64,000 nucleotides of DNA, from contig WPIO01000032.1 of NCBI GenBank assembly GCA_009760855.2, positions 1,042,501 through 1,106,500 of the forward strand, in the 5' to 3' direction. The number at the start of each line of letters is the position of its first letter. The stretch's first letter is position 1. The DNA is from Cristatella mucedo (lineage: Eukaryota > Bryozoa > Phylactolaemata > Cristatellidae). Positions 47,602-59,224 of this stretch are shown here, in pieces. The position numbers and the translations under genes are program-made. The notes below the pieces were generated by a model, which saw nothing but the letters and a program-made list of their open reading frames with translations, had not been told where the DNA came from and did no database searches.

Positions 47602-48950
47602 TTATCGGACACGCACGGACAAGTACTGTACGAACCACGCCAATGCGTCGTCTTACAGACCAAGGGTTATTCTCAATCCTTCAATTAGAATACCGCATTA
47701 ATAGTGAAGCTACATCGAGCCGAGCTATGTCAGTAAGTAATTCTGCGAATGTTCTATGTCAGTACGTGCCTCTTGAGGCTGAAGGATGCTGCTACAGCTT
47801 TTTCTCAGATTCCTAAGTTCCAGATATACTGGTCAGATGCAATGCATGTTCACAAGGCACTGTTTTAGCATGGAAACTTTTTTGGGTCAAGCTTAATGGT
47901 TCACTTATTGACTTGAGTAGCATCCAGAATCTACCTTTCCTTTTTAGATTTCTAAACCCGGGCTTCTGTACCACCTCAGCAGCCAGTCCGTGTTTCACTC
48001 TGGACCAGTCCCCGTGTAAGTAATGCACTACTCCGCCAACAGAAATTGCTCAGCTTTACTAGACTTACTGATATATTTTTTTCAAAGCCCTTTAAATCGG
48101 CCATCGTTGAACGCATGCTTATAAAGCTTGAATCTGATTCGCTGCTCTCGGGAGTTAGTGGCCCAATTAATTTCTTCTCTCTGTTGTGTCAGCAATTTTC
48201 GGAGATGGTTAGTAAACAGCTTGTAACCCAACACAGAAACAGTTTATCTAGCAAATTTTTCAAATTTGTCCGATGCGCCCACATCCAAATATAACTACTC
48301 TTCCCATTTTGTGAATGACATAAATCGGCAGTAATGACAACTGATGGAATGCCAAGGTCTTAAGTTATAATCGACATAGTCAATAATCGTTATAGTTGAC
48401 AGCACCAACATGCGCTTCTTTTTGAAGAGATTGAAAAAACCTAGTCTGACTGGCGCAGCACTGAAGTAGTTCAAATCATGCATGTCCAATCGAATTCAGT
48501 GCATGTTTCACTATGGCCTGAACTTACGGGTATGCTATTAATATTTTCGGGGTGTGACATTATGAAGGTTCTTTCTCTGTTCCATATTTTCCCAACGTCT
48601 CCTAACCAAGTATTGCAGGTCTGAGAGCTCGGCTGTCACTTATTTGAGGATGTCACTTAGTTGTATCTGTGATCATTTAAACCTCGCAGCCGTCTGCACT
48701 GGTAAACGGAACCTTATTGAAGCCATTTGGTTGTGGATATCAGCAAAATTAAAGCCGTTTGGTCATAAATATAAAGTTGTGGTCACACACCAAGTTAAGA
48801 GCACTCTTGAAATTAGAGATATGGCTTCTTAGCCAAAAATGGAGACGGGAAATCATTTACTAGTGCTCTCAAATATGCTCCCTACGACGATCGCAAGCAT
48901 GACTTACGGAGAATTCAGTCGGATGACCTTTTGTATTGCTATCGTCTTAT
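47602..48950. other. No gene supported
   Basis: One minus-strand frame (about 48620 to 48528) reads 'TWLGDVGKIWNRERTFIM' and ends at a GTAAGT donor. It has no good acceptor and matches nothing I know. Otherwise nothing. Confidence 0.3.
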
Positions 48951-48959
48951 AAGTCAACC

Positions 48960-49250
48960 CAGCCTACAATTGCGGCTGATTGTCAAGATGGCCATGGCTG
49001 CCGAACATTGTTAGCTTCGGAGTTCTACTTTGGCTATCCTACTGGTGCTCTAAAACGTCTGGGTTTCCAAAAAAAGTTATCAAACCGCTACGGTTATTCT
49101 TGAGCCCAGCAGCTGGGCTGGTCAATAAATCTAGGACATCCAGCCACGTGAACATCTCTGCTGACAGAGATGGAGTAGCTCCATGCTCCGCACAGTAGTC
49201 ATCGCTCCACGGTTTTCCTACTCGCTTGCAAGATCCTGACATGCCTATGC
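48960..49250 (+). mobile_element. LINE relic
   Basis: The plus-strand pieces 'PAAGLVNKSRTSSHVN' and 'QKKLSNR' resemble the '...NSAARLVN-SR-SHV-P...' segment of the LINE reverse transcriptases here (compare the minus-strand 'AGRLVNKSQRFSHVPP' at about 46950). Heavily diverged. Confidence 0.5.
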
Positions 49251-49855
49251 TTTTGCAAAACTCTTGAAGAATTTTTGTGTTGACTTATTTTATAGCGGTA
49301 CAGAGTTTTTCGCATCATCCGATCCTAATCATAGAATATAGAATACACTACGTCTGCCTTGTTTAGTCAGTGGACGCCTTGCAATATCAGCAAACTGCTC
49401 GGGATAGATACTTCAGCACTATACATCATGAGCTGTATTTCCATACTTCTTACGCGAAGGCGAAGTTATTTCTCCTGCTGACGACTCTGTATTTTCTTTT
49501 TTAGTCCTTTGTAGCTGACTCGTGTGTTACTGCCTACACAAACTCTTACTACCCGCGTACTCGTTTTTGTTATCTGGGCGATATTTCTGTCCATGCCTAG
49601 CAACTGTCCACACAAAAAACCACTCAGGCTCTGAGTGTGCTATAGAAAATTTTCCAGGGTAACTCATGCCCAGGTTTGGCCAATTAGTTGAGGTGCTCAT
49701 CTTTGACAACTGAGATCATTGGCTCGATTGCTGTGGCATATGTGAAGCTTTCGGATTTCCGCATAGAGATTAACGTCTCTTATGGCGCTATACAAGTTAA
49801 TAAATTTTTAATATGTATCCCCAGTCTTAGCCCAGAGCTAAGGTGCTTACACTTT
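49251..49855. other. No gene seen
   Basis: AT-leaning sequence. Frames are short and unsupported. Confidence 0.4.
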
Positions 49856-49965
49856 GCAACCAAAGCCCTGGGTTTGTTTGGGTTGGCAGACAGCTCGGTA
49901 TTCTCAGCTGCAAGCAGGGAGACAGCCGCTAAGGCTCTATTGCTGCTGTACAAATGAGGCTGCTC
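49856..49965 (+). mobile_element. SINE body fragment
   Basis: 'ctcagctgcaagcagggagacagccgctaaggctctattgctgctgtacaaatgaggctg' matches the post-B-box body and end of the tRNA SINE family. The head is missing or unrecognisable. Confidence 0.5.
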
Positions 49966-50079
49966 TGTATATACCACTGTATGCACGAATGTACAGCAAG
50001 TAATCGGACTGCTGTGGGCAGAAATTTCGCGAGAAATTTTTCCGTGGCTCAAGCAGTCGCTCTCCACCTTATTTTATCT

Positions 50080-50330
50080 CAGCCGACCAAGACAAGCAAA
50101 GTATCGCGTAATTCGGGGAACACTTGATAAATGAGTAGTTCTGGCGTAGTGGCAAAGGATCGGCTGGGAAAAGATGAATTAAGAGTCGACGGCAGTGGTC
50201 GAGAAGATGGCGTCGGCGCGTAGGCTACGCGAAAGTGTGTTGAATAGTCTAGGACTAGCAGAGTAAGAAATTTGTCGCCAACAGTCTCAAGTGAAGGAAA
50301 GGGCAGAGCCAAAGGCTCGCTGTATTACTT
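50080..50330 (-). mobile_element. LINE 3'-end relic
   Basis: The minus strand reads 'SLETVGDKFLTLLVLDYSTH', the decayed 'SLKTVGDRRFSSAGPRLWNS' type of terminus shared with 38390-38640. Not coding now. Confidence 0.55.
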
Positions 50331-51439
50331 AATCGTCGTAGGCAGATGCTGTGCACTTCAATACCGTCTTCCATTTACTTCTAAAATTTCTTATGACGAC
50401 GCATCACTAATCATTGAGATCAGCCCAAACAGCTGGACTCTGGAGACTTGAAACTCAACGCCTCTGTGCTCTTTTTATAGCTATCAGCAAAGCCATATCT
50501 CATTCATTATATGAACCGTGTGAAATCAAGGGGCTGCTCCCAAGCAATGGTGGGACCTATTCTAAATGAGCCTCGGTACAATTAAGAGGTTCGGGCAACT
50601 TAATGCCCTGCCTTATCTTAATTTTTCCAATTATTTTGAAAAGAACGGCTCCACGGGACATGGAGAGAAGAATATTTTATCTAGAAAATTTGCGACATTT
50701 TTTCATCGTGGTTTTGATGGCCGTCGGCTACGACTTGGCATGCTTCAAGCCAAGCTGAACTGCTAGAGTAATATAGGTCTCTTAGCTCCCTCATAACAAG
50801 AAAATATATGAGAGCTGGTTATGCACCTAAGTCGCAGAGAGGGAATGCACTTGAGCCTTTATTTGCAAAGATTCTTGCTGTGCTACCGTTGCCGATTATG
50901 GCACTACCCTTTGCTAAAAAACGTCTTTGCTATGGCACTTACTCAACAGTGTACTTCAGCTTCTCACTGACCTCCAGTGGCCAAGCATACACGCTATTGG
51001 CCAACTTGTGAGACAAGCTACATAAGCACAGCGATCTGACTTGAGGAGTTCAATGATCGGTCTGAGGGCTTCGACAAGCATGCTCATGCTACGAAGCAAA
51101 CTACCAGGCAAGTAGAGTGTCGATTGCAGTAACGGTGCATTCACAGCTTGCACCGATGTGACGAGCTAGTTTTTTTGGCTGCCAGAAAAAGCAACGCTGG
51201 ATACAAACAAGAGGTCGAACGCACAGCTAACATAACGATAAGTTACAGCAGCAGTGCTGCTAAAAGTTAGTAAGTGCCTCACTGCAGGAGCGAATGCCTG
51301 CAGCGAGGGCACATGATGCAGGCTTACAGTCAATCAGCAGCTGCACTCCAGCGATGGCTGCATTAAGGTCTCCGACAGGACTGCCTGCGACTCGATGCAC
51401 ATGGCACACCCGGGCCCGCAAGTCGCATCCGGCATCTTC
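50331..51439 (-). other. Probable 3' UTR and flank of the Snapin gene
   Basis: Sequence downstream of the stop codon at 51440-51442, without homologous frames. A minus-strand AATAAA lies at 50858-50863, about 580 bp after the stop, and could end the transcript. Confidence 0.4.
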
Positions 51440-51517
51440 CTACAAGACTTCAGGTTGGGCCTGTCGCCGTCGCTCCGTCTCCTTTCCAATTTGCATTTGA
51501 AGCCGGGCTAAGCGATC
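51440..51517 (-). CDS. Snapin (BLOC-1 subunit 7) homologue, last coding exon
   Basis: A strong acceptor (gcttttcttgtacag) precedes 25 codons and TAG (51440-51442), phase 0. The residues DRLARLQMQIGKETERRRQA align with the C-terminal helix of Snapin (human 'ERLRRLNHSVAKETARRRAM' from memory), including the K-E-T-x-R-R-R core. Snapin is a small coiled-coil protein that binds SNAP-25/SNARE complexes and is a subunit of the BLOC-1 and BORC complexes, which control lysosome-related organelle and lysosome traffic. The tail after the Arg triplet is shorter than in vertebrates (QAQPEVL). The exon continues the frame of 53653-53771 exactly. Confidence 0.85.
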   Translation of the reverse strand, partial: DRLARLQMQIGKETERRRQAQPEVL

Positions 51518-52204
51518 CTGTACAAGAAAAGCATACCACTGCCACTACCACCACCACCACCACCACCACGCATACCACGGTGACGCATAGCAGGAAGCAC
51601 TAAAAAAAAACCGAGAGAAAATGTAATACAATCTTCGCGAGGCAAACAAGCCTTCCAGAGATGCCTTGCTGAACGAAAACCCGAAACGAGATCGAAAACA
51701 AAGACGTCTATGCGCACGGCAGATATGCAGCATGCACGCAAGCCTTGAATGCTGTGTCGCTGAGGATCGTCGATATAATCTGGTCACTCAAACGAACTCA
51801 ATTGGCTTTGTTTAATACGGGAATCAACTTCGTAAGGACATTGATATCGGATTGACATTGATATTAAGGACGTTGGACACACCATGCTTAAGCAGCAAGC
51901 TTGCTGGTCTCCTCGATCGTTTTCCATGCACAATCTCATCCATTACAAATGCTTGAGAGAAGCTAATGGGATCCTGTGCAGCTGATCATCCTCCACGTGC
52001 GGCTTTGATTCGGGAACCCAAGAAATTGCAAATGAGTCCTGTCGTTCGCAGTTAGTCTTAACTTGAACATGCGGTCCTCTACGTGGAGTAAGATGACCGG
52101 GTCCAAGAACGCTTTCACGCGTCGTCTCTCCGCTCCGATTAGAGTGATCAGGACACTGGCTCATCGACGGAAGTAGACTCCTAGTCCGAGTCGATCACCC
52201 CACT
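51518..52204 (-). other. Snapin intron (last), left part
   Basis: Non-coding sequence with a short (CCA)n run near 51540-51570. No repeat family recognised until the LINE at 52205. Confidence 0.5.
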
Positions 52205-52888
52205 TCATTGCCAGCTTTCGTCTTCTTTATTCATGCTGCTTACTGGCCAACCAGCATGCGCGATCAGGCGATTGCAGCTGGTGCAAAACTCTGCAGTAGA
52301 CTTGTCTGTCGTGAGCGTCGCAGTTGCCACATTACACCACTTCTCGCCGACCTGCACTGGCTACCAGTCAAGCAACGGATTGACTTCAAGGTTTTGTAGC
52401 TCACTTTTAGGTCACTCCATTCTTTGGCTCCAGCCTATCTCTCAGATATACTCCCCCATCAGGCCAAGCATCGTACCACCCGCTTTTCGGAATCCAACAG
52501 TCTACCAATACATCGTAAAAACCTCAAATCCTTTGGAGACCGTGCATTTAGTTCGTATGCTCCCAAAGCCTGGAACTCCCTCCCGACCTGCGTCAGAACA
52601 TCCCCTGACCTGACCACATTTAAAAAAGAACTTAAAAACACACCTATTTAGGACAGCATTTAGTGGGTCCCTGTGATTCGTTCTTCGTGTGCTTATGCGT
52701 GTTGACACTGTGCATGCTGCCACTAACCACATTTGCATGCTGACCATGTGCACATCACCCCTAACCATGTTATTCAGTTTTTGTTTATCAAGCATGATAT
52801 TACTCACCATTCAATTGCATTTCCCTTTGTAGCAAATGTAAAGCACCTAGAGAGAGATTTGAGTTCTCTGAGGGCGCTTCATCAAGTG

Positions 52889-52925
<37 letters not shown>
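52205..52925 (+). mobile_element. 5'-truncated CR1/L2-type LINE
   Basis: Plus-strand coding end: 'CHITPLLADLHWLPVKQRID', 'SLHSLAPAYLSDILPHQAKH', 'SFGDRAFSSYAPKAWNSLPT', ending at a stop near 52649 with one frame break near 52270 and a TAG inside. A ~240-bp 3' UTR and the (ATT)n tail follow. This is the best copy of the LINE whose tail recurs through the window. It is inserted antisense in the last Snapin intron. Confidence 0.9.
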
Positions 52926-52928
<3 letters not shown>

Positions 52929-53309
52929 TTCTTCTTACACTCACAAAACGCGACAGACACGGTGTTACCTACCGTTAGCATTCGATGCCATTATAGACTA
53001 GTACCCCCTCGAACCAAACAGCACGGCTGAGGCCAGCTGGAGCAAATCGACTGGACAGGCTAAGTTTGAGACAACAAAATCTGTGGTGGAGCTTGCGAAT
53101 CTTCTGTGGCGAGGCAGTAACACTCTAAATACTAACAATTAGTACCTAGGGTATTTACAAGCATACCGGAAGCTGGACGTCATCGTCCTAATATCCAGTC
53201 CATCAGAATATGAGATTCTTGCGTGTCGCTTCGGAAGATGCCCAGCCATACAGCTCTAGGGATGTGGCACCTCAGACACAGTTCTTTGAAATCCTTTTCA
53301 ATTGGCTAA
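52926..53309. other. Snapin intron, no feature
   Basis: No recognisable repeat or exon. Confidence 0.4.
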
Positions 53310-53520
53310 GCTTAGCAGCAGGGCCTGACAAATTTGTCTCTCGCAAGACTTCTCTCAAATTTCAAGCTAATATCTCCTAGACTGTCCTACATAATGCTTG
53401 CTTTTGCATGCTTGATACAGTGCATGTCTGTCACTAATCCCTGGATATTGATTCTCTGGCAAGGTTCTAGCGATGCTACATCCTTTCAGCATGACAGAGC
53501 GCTTTACAAGTCGGGCTGAC
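53310..53520 (+). mobile_element. LINE 3' UTR relic
   Basis: 'ttgcatgcttgatacagtgcatgtctgtcactaatccctgg' resembles the LINE 3' UTR at 52690-52800 and at 59225-59390, followed by a decayed 'aaggttctagcgatgct' tail. Confidence 0.5.
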
Positions 53521-53652
53521 GATTAAATATCCTGGCAGGATTCCTCGGCAAGGCATGCAGGAGTGCGGCTACTGTCCCCGCAAATTTTGAGCCAGACAGT
53601 GGTGATTCGCACCTCGGCGTACATGCAGCAGGCCACTTGACAAGACACGTAC

Positions 53653-53771
53653 GTGCACATTCTGAACGATGTTGCTGACTACCATGACACGCCTTCGGAC
53701 GGCAGCCAGTTTCCGAATATGGTCCTCCAGAGGCACCGGGTTGTGAAGCTTGTCCGAGATCACCCGCAGGT
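53653..53771 (-). CDS. Snapin (BLOC-1 subunit 7) homologue, core exon
   Basis: The acceptor 'ccttttttccggatttag' and the donor CAC|GTACGT bound a 119-nt exon. The first two bases complete a GAC codon with the last G of exon 57663-57709, then 39 codons follow. The reading contains LRVISDKLHNPVPLEDHIRK and RRRVMVVSNIVQN, aligning with the central Snapin helices (human 'YVKKLLNARRRVVLVNNILQN' from memory). This is the part of the protein that packs in the BLOC-1/BORC coiled-coil bundles. Residues remain charged and heptad-like with no stop, so the exon looks functional. The ATG-initiated frame through the donor is a coincidence of read-through. Confidence 0.88.
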
Positions 53772-53954
53772 CTAAATCCGGAAAAAAGGCACTCTACGCA
53801 TGCAGCACAGATGCTGGCAGCGTGTATTTCGAGCTGCCACTTCTGTCTCCGTACTGAATGGGTCAGATTGCCCGCAGCTAGCAGGATGATAGCCACAATA
53901 GCTCGCATGCCTCAAAATCAACGAGGCTACTGAAATGGCTGCGTCTTTTTTTAG

Positions 53955-54075
53955 TCTCAGGAGGATGGTGATTGCAGCTCGCGAGCCATGGGGTGGGCTC
54001 GAGTCCCGAAGCAGCCAGACCTTTATTGCCCAAAAAAAAGAGAGATTGCCACAAAGGTATACCACTGCACTTGAA
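53955..54075 (+). mobile_element. tRNA-derived SINE fragment
   Basis: 'gattgcagctcgcgagccat' followed by the B box 'gggctcgagtcc', then 'cagacctttattgcccaaaa'. Truncated relative to the full members. Located in a Snapin intron. Confidence 0.6.
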
Positions 54076-54094
54076 TGAAGGGACCTAAAAGCAA

Positions 54095-55215
54095 GTGATC
54101 AATACTTTAAAGGCAATTTGCTGCTTGCTGGAGAGCCAGTGCAGAAACTTGGCAAGGAGTGGTGCAACATGGATGTTGCGTTGTGTCAACATCCATCCTT
54201 CCGCGACAGGCAAGCCTAGCAGCAGAGTTTTAACCAGGTGTCAGCATCCTATTGTACGGGCACGCAGACCAGCAGTTAGTAAGTCACAGAAGTCTAGATA
54301 GGACGTCACCAATGCATGGACCAGCTTTGCCGTGGTCTCCTTACCATGCAAGCCGAATCTTTGCAATGTCCTGGAACTATAAGTAGCATTTTACTGTGGA
54401 ACTGTTGAGGTCATCTAGTGAAAGGTCGCTCTGGACCAGGTAGCGCAAATAATATGCTTGCCGAACCTATTTTGAGGCACAGGCTTTCCACTATCTGAGT
54501 AACACTGGGTCTGCCTAGTACTTAGTAAGTTGGTTTGTCGTCAGTAGGTTTTAGAAAATTTGCTGCCATCAATGTGCAAAAATGTGAGCAATGCATGCTG
54601 CAATCGAGTTCACAGAGTTCGATGAGCAAGAAGGCAGGAAGGAATCAAAACACAGGTACTGCTGCTATCTGCATAAAACTAAAGCCGAGATTGTGCTTGG
54701 CGATTATCTCATCAAGATAGAATTAATCGTAAAAAGAAGTGAACTAAGCACGTATCCCAAGGTTGCTCAGTACTTTAAAGTTTGACCAAGGTTGCTCAGT
54801 ACTTTAAGGTTTGATCGGGTGACTTGTAGACGTTGAAGTCTATGCTCTGAACTATCCAAATAGAATATATCTAAACCATTGCAGTGCCAATAATGACCGG
54901 AGACGAGATGACAGGCCCACATGAAAGGATTTGGCGATCGTTGGTAACAAATGCAGCTGAGAGATCCAGCAAAACTAGCAAAGAGATTTCACCTAATTTA
55001 GTACCACTGATAAGGTGGCTTTACTCTGGCAGCAGTGCTGATTCTGTGGAGATATCAGGTCTAACAAATGACAAAACTCACTTGCTAGCTTTGACGGCTT
55101 GAAGCAAGAGTTTATCTGATCTGCCACAACTCGTTTTACTGTCTTTGATAGGAACAGCCATAGGGAGATTGGGCAGAGGTTGCTAAAGTTCTCAGTCTGA
55201 AATCGAAATCAGCGA
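54095..55215 (-). mobile_element. CR1/L2-type LINE reverse transcriptase relic
   Basis: Minus-strand homology in order: 'PISLWLFLSKTVKSSC' (fingers), 'PDISTESALLP', 'SLLVLLDLSAAFVTND' (motif A, usually L-D-L-S-A-A-F-D-T-[IV]-D; the catalytic-site neighbourhood is mutated), then the C-terminal 'LLAKFLHWLSSKQQIAFKVL'. Many stops and frameshifts. It lies in the Snapin intron between exons 53653-53771 and 57663-57709, in the sense orientation. Confidence 0.8.
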
Positions 55216-56029
55216 TCTGTCTAAAGTCGAATTCGAGTTACCAAACGACAGCTAAGCAGTGGCCTGGTCGAAGGAGGTCGGAAGGAATGAGACATCTGCT
55301 GATGATGGCATTCCAGCAGCAAAAGAAGGCTGGTAGGAAATAGCATCAGGACACTTGGAAGCAAAGGGCAAACAGCTGCAGCAAGCGGCCACGTCGATCG
55401 TTATGAGCAAGCATGGGCACCGGGCTGAACAGGAAATGCAGCTCTATCACTGTTAATTCTGGGCTGGTGTTCCAGGAGCAGCAGCCAGTGGCAGCTGCGA
55501 AAGGCTTGTACAGCCGGGCATCCCACTGCAGGGCAGAGAAGAAAGTGACTGTAGGAGCTCGGGTAAAGTTAATACAAGAGAGGCTACGAAGGAAAAGAGG
55601 GCCTCGTGAATTAGCAATGATGACATGACAATAGATGGATGGCAGGACAATTATAGATGGTCGCCATCGGTGCGATGAACTCGAGCCCTGTTTTTAGACG
55701 TTCTTTTGCTGCATTGCCCCACTGTCAATGGCACGTCCGAGACCCTTTATAGTTTCATCGCAGTCAGGGCCCGGTTGCCACTGTGTCTGCACGTGAGTTT
55801 TCACGACCAGCACAACAATGTTACGATCAATAGCACAATCGTTCGTCCAGGCCAAGCTCTGAAGAACAGGTAACCACAGCTAGTACAGGTAACCACAGCC
55901 TCATTACCAGCAGGCAGCAAACAGGGGTAGCAGCAGCAGCAAGGATTGATGGGGGCCGTACTCTTCACCCTTTCTTCTACTAACGAAATTCCTTTGCTTG
56001 CCATCACTGCAGACCACTTCCATCGTTCA
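55216..56029. other. Snapin intron, no clear feature
   Basis: A minus-strand reading without stops in parts may be the 5' continuation of the neighbouring LINE, but I cannot align it. Confidence 0.35.
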
Positions 56030-56488
56030 ATAGAATACTGCTCCCAACGGCAGCTGTAAAGGTTGTTGTTTTAGGGCCCACTACAGACGGCAATTTCGTT
56101 GCCGTTCCGTTAACGGCTTGGGTTTACTAACTCTTCTGCAAATTCCGTGCTCCGTGAGCCTCCTACGAACCGTATCAACACTTACAGCTTTGCCGGTTGC
56201 CTCTTCTAAGTTTCTTGGAGAGAGAGCTCGAAGCGGTGCTTTCCTTCGACACAGTGCAGCCAGTTTTCGCAGACGGTCATCATTCTTTTTTTTGGTCTTC
56301 GAACGTGGGCGGCTGGACCGTGGTAAGACGTCCATGCTATCACCCTGAAAATACCTCAGGTTATACCGGACCGATCCCTCAGACTTAAACCAAGCTTCCG
56401 GGCCACCTTCACGTTGCAAGGGCCCGTCTTGTGATAGGCAACGATTTAGCCTTCGATTTCACTATTTAGCTTCTCTTGTCTTTCCCAT
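56030..56488 (-). mobile_element. Tc1/mariner transposase, N-terminal fragment
   Basis: An ATG at 56488 reads MGKTREAK and then stops. The homologous frame continues with 'GSVRYNLRYFQGDSMDVLPR', 'SSRPRSKTKKKNDDRLRKL', 'EEATGKAVSVDTVRRRLTEH' and 'SKPKPLTERQRN': the paired helix-turn-helix DNA-binding domain of Tc1-type transposases with its GRPR-like hinge (here SRPRSK). A later piece, 'NFVSRRKGEEYGP', recalls the region after the first catalytic Asp, but the DDE core is not intact. Inactive copy in a Snapin intron. Confidence 0.8.
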
Positions 56489-57662
56489 GGCAGGTAAGTA
56501 CCGTACGAGCAGCTCCACACGAAAGCGGAACGAACACGGAGGCGCGAAAACAACTCCCCTGCAGTGCCCAAGTGAGTGCGCAGAAAAATCATTGGCCATT
56601 TGGATTGCAGGTACGATAATCGAACTGCAATTCAAAACTCCAGTTCGGCCATTTTCAGAGGTAAGACATCGTTCCAGGCTGCCTGGGTGTTTTTGTTTCT
56701 GACCGTTTTTCTAACACTAGACACGTTCACCGACATTGGATCCATTTTTTATGTTAACAATCGGGTTTACATAAAGGCCGGCGCACAACGATGGGGGACC
56801 TCCGAGAGTGAATAGCTACCAAGTAATTGGTGTCTAATGCATCTCGTAAATACTTTTGCTGGTGAGTGTAGTAGCCACTCAGCTCATGCTTACAAATAAA
56901 GCAGCTAGGCATTCACACTGCCTAATGCCAGAGGCTGAGCCACACCTATACTGTCAATCTTGCTGTTTTCAGATTGAGCCGAAAATGCTTCAGCGTAGAA
57001 CAATGTGGCAGCCACAAAGAGCATGCAGCACACTCCACAGCTAGACCAGGTTGGAACAACGGCAGCTACAAATAGCCTTGCCAGTTAGGGGGCCTCAACT
57101 GACTGTATCGTGTCCTCAGAGCAAAGCTGTCTGCTGCAGTATTAATCTGAAAAATGTTTTGCTGCTGGCTCTTTTAAAAATTAAGACCTCAAAGTGAGAA
57201 ATGCTATAGCAAGTCGATGCCTCAATATTACCACTGTACTCATTAAAATTTATTGTAGACTAAATATAAACTACATATCTGACAGACGAATCAAAAGCAC
57301 GACTATGCCGAGAGATGAAGCAGTAGAAGGACGGTCTACGTAAATTTAAAAGAGGGCAGGTAGAGGCAACATTATCCTTCTGCAGAGCCGGGCATCCACA
57401 GCACAGAAAATGAACTGCGATATGCAACAGCACTAACAATGAGCTAGACTATTAGGAAGACGAGGCTCACAAATGGCTATTACTATCTCGATTGGGTCAC
57501 CGCCAGATCAAAAAATCTAACCCTAGCTAGCATCTGTCTGCTTTTAACCAAGCTTTGGGCTGCCAAGACTAGCGAACGAAATATACAAAATAGTTAAACA
57601 AAATTTGGCACCGACAAAGGCATGCTAAGATGACAAGCGTGGATCCAGTATTACAGACTGAC
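56489..57662. other. Snapin intron, no feature
   Basis: No repeat family or exon recognised. Frames are short. Confidence 0.4.
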
Positions 57663-57709
57663 CTTCGGCAACGCTGTCGATAGTGTGACGAAGCTCCAGC
57701 TGGCTTTCC
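57663..57709 (-). CDS. Snapin (BLOC-1 subunit 7) homologue, short internal exon
   Basis: The acceptor 'gttctttttggaatag' and the donor GAAG|GTCAGT bound 47 nt: one base completing a codon (consistent with Arg), 15 codons ESQLELRHTIDSVAE, and one base that joins the next exon to make Asp. With the following exon the reading gives IDSVAED-LRVISDKL, which matches Snapin 'RESQVELREQIDNLATELCRI' (from memory) residue for residue in spacing. The intron phases (2, 1, then 0) are mutually compatible. The preceding exon with the N-terminal helix (L-L-x-x-L-R-P-A-V in the family) was not found up to 64000 and probably lies off the window. Confidence 0.8.
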
Positions 57710-58269
57710 CTATTCCAAAAAGAACATAGTTGAGACGGGCAGAACAAGATTCGGTGCTGGAGATCCGATCAAAGAGTCACTTGTTAGTCAGGACAAAGCC
57801 AAGAACTGCTAACTAAGCAAGCTTATTATCGTCAAATATTGAATCATTATTGAATAAATTATCCAAATTTAACAGAATCGACCTGAGCCAAACAGCATAC
57901 ATTCTTTGCCATATGCGAACAGCAACACATGTGCAACACAATATATATATTGTTTTCTAAAAGCTGCATCAAACTTGCACAATTGCATAATGCAGAGTAA
58001 CATCCCACTGAGCCATCGGCTCTGATAGGCAAAAACTAACAATTACGACGATAAGCGGTCACTTAAAAAAAATTGACAACCGCCCATGCTGTGGCTGTAC
58101 ATGAACATGTAGCTCAACCAACAGCTGTGAAAGCCTATGTCTACATAAAGGCAGGCCACAATCTTTGCAAAATGGAGGTCAGCTCACCGCTAGCTCTTCA
58201 TTCTATGGTATCTGCCATTTGCATAATGGCTTACAGTTTGCCAAGATAATAGGCGGCTGCAATAGCAAT
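57710..58269. other. Snapin first visible intron, no feature
   Basis: AT-leaning sequence with a short TATATATAT run near 57940. Nothing else recognised. Confidence 0.4.
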
Positions 58270-58432
58270 ATTTCGGGGTCTCAGACCAGAGGTAAAATGC
58301 TCGAACTTGACGACCCAGGCTGTGGGCTCGAGTCCAGCCGCGGGCAGTTTGCCATTGTAATGCTGCTTACAAGCCAGTGAAAGCCCTAAAGGCCATTCTG
58401 CTGCTACATAAAGGAGGCTGATGAATCGGCCG
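58270..58432 (+). mobile_element. tRNA-derived SINE
   Basis: A-box-like 'agaccagaggtaaaatgctcg', B box 'gggctcgagtcc', then 'gccattgtaatgctgcttac', 'agccctaaaggcc' and 'aaggaggctgatgaatcggc'. A diverged but complete member of the family. Confidence 0.65.
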
Positions 58433-59010
58433 AACGTTTACTTCTGACAATGAAAATAGCAACCGGCAAACACTCGGTAGTGTAACCATGTGCTGCCAGG
58501 CGACAGACTCTGGATGGCCGAGTGCGCCGCCTAGCTTACAACTTTGTAGCAGCAGCACTCTGCATGAATTCTACCGTGAACCGAGCTTATCGTAATACCT
58601 CGGGCATTTGCTTGAAGGGCGTAGGTCAGGCTGCTTGAGCTCTACAGTTCATTTTGACCCAAACCAAAAGCTGTGGCTTAAGTCAGTCGGCAACAGTGAC
58701 TTGACAGTGAGTGAGTGGCCAGCCTGCCAAGGCTGATGGTTCGCCAAAAGCCAAAACTGCTTTCAGCCACGGGCCTCGTGATGCACATGTGGTTACCATG
58801 AGATGTAGCCCGGGCCTACATTGCACTGTACAAGGTGCACCTGTGTGACCAGTGAGTAAGTTTTGCTTTAACCAAAATCATATGCAGTGATTTTATTGAA
58901 CATACTGCTCCTCAAAGGCTTCTCGTGATCTTACCGGCCTCGGGTGCAACCAACATCTGCAGACTTTTAGGAGCCCAGCACTACCACACTAATATGATAA
59001 AACGGTTCTA
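58433..59010. other. No gene seen
   Basis: No homologous frame or repeat recognised. Confidence 0.4.
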
Positions 59011-59100
59011 GGACGATTCATCCAGGGACTGTTCATCCATGGACGTTTTATCCACGGACGTTTTATCCACGGACGATGCATCCACAGACGATGCATCCAC
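59011..59100. repeat. 15-bp minisatellite, 6 units
   Basis: Units such as ggacgttttatccac and ggacgatgcatccac repeat every 15 bp from 59011. The last unit starts AGACG. Confidence 0.95.
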
Positions 59101-59224
59101 AGACTGACCCAAGCAAACTAGTCAGCTTTTGGTTTAAGTGTGCTTTTCGTGCGTATCTGTGCATGATCCAGTCCATGTTACTAGTAAAAGGTCTTAAGAA
59201 CCAGCGGCCATGACTGTCTAAGCG

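Noticed and set aside
48528-48620. Minus-strand frame containing TWLGDVGKIWNRERTFIM ending at a GTAAGT donor
   Set aside because: No adequate acceptor, no family match and a stop close upstream.
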